NCBI GenBank assembly: GCA_021234155.1
Contig: JAJEKV010000020.1
Span: forward strand, 8,542,563 to 8,606,562
Length of the DNA: 64,000 nt
Direction of reading: 5' to 3'
From: Isoetes taiwanensis
Taxonomy: Eukaryota; Streptophyta; Lycopodiopsida; Isoetales; Isoetaceae
Under the pieces are notes generated by a model. It did no database searches. It worked only from the letters and a program-made list of their open reading frames with translations, and was not told the DNA's origin. Made by a program: the position numbers and the translations under genes. Positions 55,087 through 64,000 of the stretch are shown here, piece by piece. Every line of letters begins with the position of its first letter. The stretch's first letter is position 1.

Positions 55087-58000
55087 ATGGGAGAGAGTTC
55101 TGCAAAGAAGCTCCTTTTCAAGGCATCTGGTCGAGTACAAGAATTATGCTTGCCGTTCGTGAATGGAATATGCACTGTTGATAGCAGTATGCTATCTACA
55201 GTGTTCAACTATGACATTAACACTTTATGTGTGGTTCAAGTCAAGAATATCAATGATCCTTCTTCTTTAAGGAATGTTATTGAGGAAGACTACAAATCAA
55301 AGAGTGATAGGAAATTCGTAATTTATGAAGAGTTTGGTGACACAGTCATGGTCTATGGTGGCAAGGAGCAATCAAAACCAATTGTTGTCATAGCTGTTGA
55401 TTCTCCATCTTCCTCTTCACTTGATTCTGTAAGACCTTGTGATTCAACTTTTCAAAAAATCCTTCGTTGTACTGGCAAAAGCAAATTGAAGAAAATTTGT
55501 ATGGAAGTTAAAGAGTCTGTGAAGGTTGACTCCTTACCACCCTTTTACAATGGCAAAATTGTGTACGAGTTGCCCCCACAAAAGGACTCTGCAGGATCTA
55601 TGGATGGAATGCAACAGTCTTTGGATCCACATAAATGGACAAACCCTGGTCATACAAATGGGTTTAAGTCATGTATGCAAGGCACTGTCAGGTTGGCCTA
55701 TTGTGTTGGACACTTAGAATGTCAAAATCCTTGTTGTGACTATGTGTTGGGGAGAGGCCAAGCAAATTCCATACAATGGAGCGGTTCTCTAGGGACAAGG
55801 CCTAATATTGGTCCAACATCAGAAGAACAGGGTTCTCTACATTGCGCGTTCTGTAAGGAACAACCAATTTGTATTGCAAGATGTGATGTGATGATTTATT
55901 ATTGCCTCCCTAGTTGCATTACCAATACACGACTTGTCGTCCATACGGGAACTCATACTCATCCTATTAGACATGCGGAAAGCAAAGAAGACATAAGGAG
56001 ACTGCACTCAAACTTGCAAAACATGCCAGTTAGTTCCATTGGTAAATTTGGACCCAAACAGATGCAAAATGAATTGGTGATTGCAGACGTTCTTTCGACA
56101 TCAGAGGTAGATCAAATTGAGATGTTGACAACAGACAAGGTAGAAGAACTTTTTGATCGCCTAGAGCCACTTTGCAACCAAAGGAGGTAATATTTTTCAC
56201 TTTGAGTAGCTAAGTGTTTCATTATCTTCTAATGTCCTTTTCTGTAATGCATAGATTAAGGAAATGGATAGATGATGCAAGAAAGAAAAACAAGCAATAT
56301 GCTGATGATTATAACAACATCATGTACATGAAAAGCAAGTGTCGGTATGAATACTTCCATGGCTCGAAGTTTCCATACCAAACCCATGACAAAAATAATG
56401 ACAGATGTTATATTTTTAAAATGTCAACTGTTGGTCCTGGGAGTGGAGTTGATTTAGTAAACAGAATGCGACCAGGTCAGGATCTTGGCAATTCATGGGT
56501 GCATTTTGATCATGTTAAAAGAATACATGGATGGACTACATTGGCATGCCACGTGTATGATCCTATGTAAGTAACCTATTAATTTACCCCTTTTTTATAT
56601 ATCAAATTTATCGCAATATTAACGTATGTAACATTGCCATGTTACAGATTGAGAAGTTTGGTGACAATAGCAATTTGTGATATGAAAACAGAAGATGCCC
56701 AATCACAGAGGAAATTCTGGAAAAAGTTGAATAAAGTGATGATATCTAAGGGTTACGAGCCTGCTCAATTTCATGGATTTATGGCTGATGAAGCACAGGC
56801 AAATTGGATAGCAGTTAGAGATGTTTTCTTTGAGGGTAAAGAAGTGTGTGAAAAAGAGCGCTCTTGTGTCTTTCACTTTGAACAGTGTATGCAGAGGCAG
56901 GCCAAGAAGCATCTCAGTCCAGAATATAGAAATGAATTTATAAAAGTGTGCAGGGAATGGAGAAACTCAGATAATCCAAATGAATTGTACCTTTATATGA
57001 CAGGTTGGCTTCTAGAGAAGGCTTCTGCATCAAATGTAAATGCATTATGCTCATGGATGGCCTGGTGGCATCTGAGAGTGAGCCGATGGGGAAATTATAT
57101 GAAAGCTTGTACCTCAATAGAAGATGCTATGCATATACCTGATATTAATCTGTCTGAAAGTAGACATGCAAGTTGGTTAGCAGGGACAGGTTACAAAAAG
57201 ACTTTGACTTTATATGATGCTAATTTGTTTGATCTGACAGAAGCTATCTTACAGAGTAGTAAATACAAATCACATCTTGACCATAACTTCGTTGGATCAG
57301 GGCCAGGTATATCGACACTTTTCTCAAGGTTGCAAGGTAGATTAAGAGTAAGGAGGTCACTGATGCAGTTACTCAAGAAGTTAGCAGACAGGGTTTACCA
57401 GTATTTGAATGGGAATGATCAAACAATATCCAAGAGAAAATGCATGAACTTCTCTACACCTGCAGGAGAGTTTGGAACACATAGACCAGACAAGCAAGCA
57501 AGAAATGTACATAGAGTAGCAGAAACAGATCCAATAGTCAGAAATTTATTTGGGTCAAATTCTATTAACGTCAATAAGAGGGAAATCTCTGATATCAATT
57601 GGGCCATTCGCAGAACAAATGCTGGCAGTAAAGTGAGATATCAAGGCAGGGTTTTCGTAAATGGCAAGAAATGTGACAAGTTGATTAACAAGGGGTTGTC
57701 ATCTATTGCAGCACCATCGTACTATGGTATAAGGTCTTATAGAGGAGGAATGTGTGAGCAATTTTTTTGGTTTTGTCCCGAAAACTATAGATGCACATGG
57801 TACCCAAATGCCGATATGATTTCTACGCCCAATCATCCCGTTTTGTGGCCTGTTCATAAAGGTGTCAAACTTAAGCCTCAAGAGCTTGAAACTTTGGAAA
57901 GGGGTGGCTACAATCTGGAAGGATTGAGTAGAACCACATATATCCATCAAACTGAAGATGTTCAGTATGTTAGCAGTCCTGGAAGTCAACATTCTGTCAT

Positions 58001-58358
58001 GAGACATGATGGTAAGCGTGTAAACAGAAGGACTAAACTTAGTAGAGTCGCAGAACTAAATTTGGAGCAGAGCAAAGACATGGACGTTTCAGTTGTAAGC
58101 AATGTGATTGTTCATAAGAGACATGTGGAGTTCAGTTTGAACAGAAATGGCAATGCATATATTGTCAGCATCAAGAACGAGCCTTCATGCACCTGTCCCG
58201 ATTATCAGAAGAGGGTTGCAAAGGGAAGCTTCATTCCCTGCAAGCATATGTTCTACATCTTCCAGTCAGAGCTTCACAGAGATCCCTCCATTGACATGTC
58301 ACTTCTTCAGCCAGTGTTTAGTGACGAACTTCTAGATAGCTTATTACATACCTTTTAA
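55087..58358 (+). CDS. MULE-type transposase with WRKY-GCM1-like zinc finger and SWIM finger, three exons
   Basis: Exons 55087-56186, 56255-56566 and 56648-58358 are joined at AG|GTAATA...gcatag| and CTAT|GTAAGT...ttacag|. Together they are 3,123 bases, an intact frame of 1,040 residues. Near residues 180-300 lies a GCM1/FLYWCH-like Cys/His region (HTNGFKSCMQGTVRLAYC, LHCAFCKEQPICIARCD, HTGTHTHPI). The MULE core follows: WVHFDHVKRIHGW (first D), TEDAQSQ, FHGFMADEAQANW (second D), CVFHFEQCMQ. The C-terminus has a SWIM finger, CTCPDYQKR...PCKHMFYI. A Mutator-like transposase fits all parts; domestication is possible, since I could not find terminal repeats. Unlike its neighbours it is unbroken. 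Confidence 0.88.
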
Positions 58359-59219
58359 CCGCAGCACAACTCATTTCGTATCACGGAACTAATGTTTATT
58401 GGATCAAATACTATGTGATTGGTAGTTTTACATTGAAGCAATATTAGTTTCTTATATTGTAGTTAAATATATATACAGATTTATGCCAACCACCTTGCAT
58501 TTATAAACATTCTATGCTTTTGCATGTTATATGCTCTTATTACCAGAAGTTATGATTACATCTTAGTATACCTTTAGTATAATACAATAATAACATTGTA
58601 GCATCTTCTCATAGTTTCCTAAATTGGGGGATAAAGACCATAAGACCATAAGACCATAATAAAAAAGACCATAAAAAAATTGCCCTCCATAGTTCCTTAG
58701 GCAATTGTCTTCCATATATTGGAAACTCACCCCACGTCCTTTTTCTTTCCTTTGGCACTTTTGATGTCAGTGCCATTTATAGTTCCTCTATATAGTGTTC
58801 TCAAGCACTTGAAAATTGAACTCATATAGAAATTTGGATCATCCCTCTAAATATCAAACACAAAATATCCATAGGTGTAGTGCCATGTCTATATGTTCAA
58901 ACACCTGCTAAACTTATTTTCATTTGAAAAGCATTTTGACAACTCTTGGAAAAAGGATCTAGTTTTGGCAAGGAAGTTTTGTGTTGTTCCATCTTGTCAT
59001 GAATCAGACACAAATATCCATCATGCTACATTTGAGAAAAATGTTATCTATTGCCAGTACAACTGTCTACATGATATTTGGTCTGATTGTGATCTCTGCT
59101 CTTTGATTGCCAGATTTTCTTCTCAATTGCAGTTGATGCAAGTGTATCTTTCAGTTGAATACAGGTGTTGTAGTTCGAGAAGACATTTGCTACAAAACAC
59201 GTATATCAGAGAAGTGAGC
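58359..59219. other. Spacer with (GACCATAA)n
   Basis: A short microsatellite, GACCATAAGACCATAAGACC, lies near 58635-58675. No gene is supported. Confidence 0.4.
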
Positions 59220-60360
59220 TTTTCATAACTCGCTGAAGGATGATTGCAAAAGAGGCCAACGTTCTGTGGCTTCTAGAATTGCATTTACTTTTTTCAAGCA
59301 CTCCTTCTGGATATAATATTGTGGCAATGCTCTCTGGACTAATCTGATACTATGTTCGTTTGCCATGAACCTATGGGGCATAGATTGAGACATATATCTC
59401 ATAGAACTTTCAAAGACTGCAATAAAAGTGTTTGCTCTAGGTTTCAAACTGAATATATTACCATGAGTGAACACCTTAGCTCCTCTTCTAAAATGTTCCT
59501 AGTATATAGAAAATGAAGTTTTACTCATGCCAAGGACCCATCTTATTGCTTTTATGCATACCCTCTGGCCCTTTAACTGATATAGCAAAATCCCTGTCAC
59601 ATGATTATAGCAGGAATTTCCTAGCAATGGATAGATGAAGTTAATCATGTCTTTTTTGAAGTTGTTAATTATATTGAGGCCTAATTTTCACTAGATTTTC
59701 TACACTATACTAGATTGTGCAATCAAGATTGCAACATTCCCATCCCCTAACTGCTTCCAGATTTTCTTTAGTTGTTGCCATTCTTTCTTCCCTTTGCAGG
59801 CACCTCTCACTTCTAATCCTTTTGGATGGTGGCCTTTTATGGAACATGTAGCGCCTTTTGTCATCAATGGATGCTACCACCAAGCCTTCCACATGGGCTT
59901 CAAGGCATCTTCTTGGGTTGAAGCTTTCAGGTCTTTTCCATCTTTGCGAGTAATGTATCTAATTGGCCATCTTAGCTGAGCTTGAGACCCGAGCAACCCA
60001 GACCATACAATGCAATCACTAGAGATCCCTTGGGACATGATGCTATCAATCTGAACAAGCAGCCTTCCTGTACCAATGCCTAGATGGTCATCCCCAAGCC
60101 TTTGATCATTTACACTATCTGATGGATCCACTGCTGTTATGATACTCTCTGTGAAGATTGTTCAGTACAGGGCATTGAGCATTGCGCTTTCCTCACCTCC
60201 ATCCAGGAGTATTGCTCTACATTGCCTTGAAATTATATATTTCAATTTGAACCATTCTCTAAATGCACATAGAAAATCCCAAAATGTTATGTTAGAAATG
60301 ATATGTCAGGAATTGCCACATTTGAAATGATTAGGCAATTGGCATTGCAAAAAGCCGCTC
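59220..60360 (-). pseudogene. Degraded LINE endonuclease-region remnant
   Basis: Three minus-strand fragments in different frames together look like a decayed LINE ORF2 N-terminal region. LLVQIDSIMSQGISSDCIVW, GLLGSQAQLRWPIRYI resembles the end of an APE endonuclease (R.D.I...H.P pattern). A Lys-rich stretch (KGKKEWQQLKKIW in another frame) follows, then FMANEHSIRLVQRALPQYY. No RT motifs were seen. Low certainty. Confidence 0.35.
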
Positions 60361-60584
60361 GGGGGGGAGGGGTAGAAGACATGAGTACGATAATCTAGTT
60401 AAATACCCTAGCAACTTTAACTATAATGGACTATAACAACATTCAAAAAACTTCAATCCACGCCACATGTCATGTCACGTTGCATTAGTTGACGTGGCGT
60501 ACAGTCAAACTGTACTGCACCCACATTATAAAGTAATAAATTTTGACGAGCCCGATGGATACCCATTGTAACTACTGACTATTC

Positions 60585-60714
60585 AAAAAGTGGGGACTTT
60601 ACCACAGTTCCCTGCTTTTCTTCTCACCCAAGCAAAGTTCCAGCGTATGGGTCCCATGACCTATTGGTCTCCGTGGACGTTAAAACAACTATTCTATTCT
60701 ATTCTATTCTATTC
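60585..60714 (+). repeat. LINE/SINE 3' end with (TATTC)n tail
   Basis: Ends ATTGGTCTCCGTGGACGTTA, AAACAAC and then five TATTC repeats (60690-60714). It shares the terminal tag with 9628-9707 and 33668-33709 but keeps about 75 more bases of body, making it the longest copy here. Confidence 0.55.
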
Positions 60715-63700
60715 TTCATCTTATTCTTCCATGACAGACCTCGGGATGATCGAACCATCCTTGATCCACTCCCACCAACAATTTGTACATGACCCTGAAC
60801 TGGTCCACGGACAGGGACGTCTCAACTAGCACGGCCCAAATCGAAGAGCAGAACACTTCTAAAGCACGATACAATTTGAGAAGCAAACGAGCATGGTTTT
60901 ACTAAGTTCCTTGAGTTTGTTTGGTTATGTTTTGGAATTTTAGTCTCTATTCTTACTTGCTTATGTGGTTTTATAGAACAATCCTATTTTTATACTTACT
61001 TCCTTTATTCCTTTTCGTGTCTTACAAAACCCCTATTTGAGACTCTAAACTAATCAAACCATATATGGATTCTCCTACCACATCCATGGGATCCACCATT
61101 TATGTTATTAGAGACTTTTATCGAGAAGTTTAGATTCCTTAGAGTTAGTTCATTTGCTTAGATGCACACTGCAATTTTTTTTTATTTTTTTTTTAGCCGA
61201 GAACTCTGTTTAGACAAAAGGACTTAAAAGTGACGATTGTAGAATCCAAACAAATCAAATGACATCATGCCTTGCAGAATGCCTTGGGCTAGACTATAGC
61301 CCATAAGTTTCACTCTACAGCATGCCTCCACACAAAGAGCAACCCAGCTTTCTTGCTCAGCATCTCTGAACATAGAGAGTCTCTTGACGTTGAAATATGC
61401 TCAACAAGGAAATAAGCAGTCAAACGATCATTTCAAACAGTTCAAACATATTCAAACAATTATAAGTATTCAAGAGTCTTGCTCAGCATCTTTCAGAGTA
61501 GAGCAGATCTAGATGTTGAAATATGCTCAACAAGGAAACAAGCAGTCGAATGAGTATTCCAAACAATTCAAATAATTCTATATATCTAATAGTTGTGCCT
61601 TTCCTGTACTCAATGTTCAAGCAGTGCAATCCAAACAACTTCAAACATCACCCTTTCAAATGAGTTTCAGGAAATAGGCACTCAAACGCTCTTACCTATC
61701 CATAGCCTCTCAAAATGAGAAAAAACCAGCCTAAAGACTCATCTCTTCTCCCAAATAATCTCTTGGCCATTGTGTCATATATCCTGACACATCTCCAAGG
61801 GTCTTTGCTTCTTCTGTTGATCTCATTAGCAAGGCACCTCATTGAATAATTTGTATCAAAGCAATTTTTGTGTATCCCTTCTCCATCACGATGCAATGAA
61901 TAAGGCCCTTGTCCTCGAGCTCATCTCCTACTGCGACCTTGGTTCCTCTGGCATCGATCAAATCAACTAAACATAGTGAAAGCCTATGTTAATCAAAGCT
62001 AGAGAATTATGCAAAGATGCGAGCTTACAGTGTTGTGGCGCCAACGCCAGTGGCCAAGCAAAAGGTCGCCGAAGATTCGTATGTAAGAGCTTGATAAACT
62101 TCTCTCACCCATCGAACCAAGCTTCACACAATGAATACGAAGTTTAAATTGACTTTTAGGCGGGCTAAGAATGGTCATGCAGTACCCTTAGCCCACTCAA
62201 TTGCTTGCAATCTATATGTCCTTAATTTCAAATTTAAGAGCAGGTGGAATCACTTTTGACATATGCAGTCCCAAGACCGAAGCTTTGAAGCTACATCGAG
62301 TAGCAAGCACAAGCACCGCCACCGTAATTTGTCGACTCCTCTATCGAATAAGCGGTTTGGAGGTTCAGATAGAGATCCGGGTTTGGCGGTGGGAAGAGGC
62401 GAAGGACTGTGGCTCCCAATAAGATTTTAATTCTAAGTCATAGCTTCTACTTATTCTAATGGTGTTTTGCTTCATATAATTTTCGCTGGAGGAGCTTGTT
62501 ATTAATGGTAGAACACCCTTCTTTTTCATTGAAGGATTGCGCACATAGATTCTAGAGATCCTGCCAGATTGTTGATGGTATAATGACGTCTGGAAACGAG
62601 GATTTATTCTTCTGGTACAAGGATAAAAAGAGTTCTGATGATAAGTATAAGAAGGTCGGGAACGTCCTTTCTGTCGCTGTTCTAGATCTGAAATATTTGA
62701 CTCCGTTCGTAGAAGATGTAGCAAAGAGAAAGTTCTCCCAACCAAGAAATTGTTTGTGTTAACACTAAGTTGTTACTGGAACTATTTGAGGTTCATCCAC
62801 TGGAACGGGTCCATCATACCCTCTGCCACTTAAACCCAGGTATCTAACAAGAGAAATTTCAATTTTACAAGGTACGACCACTTTTGGAACATTCACTCGA
62901 TCTTGTATGGCTATGAAGAATTTCATGATCAATAGATTTACTGATATGTTGTGGTGATTGCCCAAACCTCATAGAATTCAGCAGTTTTTATCCCAGGCCA
63001 GAACTGCATTCTCTAAATTTTCTAGCATAAAGAGGTCCAAACATTTCTAAAATTGAAGGTAATTGATGTTTTATGATAAAACACGTTGATTTGCATCTTT
63101 TCATATTTCACTGCTATTAGATGACATTATATGAAGTTGTCAAACTATAATTAGCTCAAAAAAGTTGTTTGAGGTTGTGAATTGTTTCTCCTTTACTATA
63201 ATAAGTTTTGATGTAAGATTTGCAGCTATAAGTTTTCAATTCTAAGAGTTATAATTCAATAATTTTTTGAAGGCTCCATAATTCATATTGATCTCAATTT
63301 TCACTAAAGAAGATTCGATACAGAATCCAGGACAAAAATAGAACTAAAATGGTTTAACTAAACTCATATATAAGCTTTTTAAGGGCAATAAATGATGCAC
63401 TCCATACATTCCACTTATATCTACATAATAAAGAATTTTATCAACATAGATCCCCCTTCTTTTCCGTTAAACACATTATGTACAAGATTTGATTTAAAAT
63501 AAACATAGACCATTTTTTGTTTGTACTTAGACTTGCCATATTTTAAAGTAAGATAACATTCTTTTCAACTCATGATTGACGAAACATGTGATAGAAGTTT
63601 AAAATATAGTTTGTATCATCTTAGTGCAAAACACACTATGAAATCTTCTTTTTTTTTTACTATCATAAACTTAGGACACATGTTTGCTACTTAGGAGTTC

Positions 63701-64000
63701 CTATTTTAGGTATAATAATAGTAACTTTAGCTTGTCTCCCATGATAGACTATAATTTTTATGGATTTTAAGCTTCATTCGCAACGTAGATCTCCAATTTG
63801 ATGTTAAAAAAAATATACTACTATATGTGAGACTTGAATATAAATGGGATGGATCATTATGGTCCACAATTAGACGAATTGGGTATAGAAGTAAATCTCT
63901 CTAATTATCATTACCAATTCTATTTATCGTTCATTTTTCACTTATACAATGATATGGTGATTTTCTACCTTCTCTAACATAATTCTTGGAAAGGTGAGTG
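60715..64000. other. AT-rich terminal region, no supported gene
   Basis: A ~126-bp tandem duplication starts at 61351 and 61477 (TCTTGCTCAGCATCT and GTTGAAATATGCTCAACAAG shared). Open frames at 62365-62965 on the minus strand have no motif I can name. Confidence 0.4.

Noticed and set aside
62365-62965. Possible organelle-derived insertion
   Set aside because: The composition and the open frames raised the idea, but I could not match any specific plastid or mitochondrial gene, so no call is made.

Overview
The window looks like nuclear DNA of a land plant with a large, repeat-rich genome. A fern or another non-seed plant is my best guess, but this is inference: no single-copy housekeeping gene, rRNA or organelle marker is visible to fix the lineage. 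Supporting points are spliceosomal introns with GT..AG borders, AT-rich intergenic DNA, an L1-type LINE with a zf-RVT-like tail, a MULE transposase with a SWIM finger, and tRNA-derived SINE heads. Almost everything recognisable is mobile or satellite DNA, and most coding copies are broken by frameshifts or stops.

Layout. (1) Positions 1-20825 are a minus-strand, head-to-tail series of intron-containing retroelements with a reverse transcriptase (YIDD box, no endonuclease seen). I read them as Penelope-like. One copy (13629 to 7508) is bracketed by near-identical 1.94-kb direct repeats, an older diverged copy runs off the left edge, and two further blocks (A, 1.45 kb; B, 0.87 kb) are duplicated in swapped order. 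(2) 20826-22807 is a 5'-truncated L1 LINE. (3) 23140-31490 is an 8.35-kb DNA transposon with terminal inverted repeats and a TCCT target duplication. (4) 32134-33353 is a retroposed transcript with poly(A) and a 15-bp target duplication. (5) 34487-44400 is satellite DNA: a GAATCT-rich array followed by about 1.3-1.6-kb higher-order units, each with a heat-shock-element-like array and one or two tRNA-like SINE heads. (6) 47459-50582 holds a broken LINE carrying a MITE, next to an unrecognised broken gene. (7) 51381-54255 is a plus-strand relative of the retroelement family. (8) 55087-58358 is an apparently intact three-exon MULE transposase gene. (9) The last 5.6 kb holds only degraded LINE traces.

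The most interesting unit is the transposon at 23140-31490. Two genes diverge from a shared 335-bp region. On the right is a DDD/E-type transposase. On the left is a multi-exon gene with a ParB/sulfiredoxin-like domain followed by a beta-class (motif IV before motif I) DNA amino-methyltransferase, a domain pair otherwise familiar from bacteria and phages. Two arrays of the palindrome TATTCCGGAATA, spaced 41-42 bp apart (about four helical turns), lie in this gene's introns on either side of the ParB exon, and more copies lie near splice sites and in the divergent promoter. I infer a transposon that carries its own DNA-marking or centromere-like module together with its cognate sites. This copy is decayed, so function would have to be tested in intact relatives.
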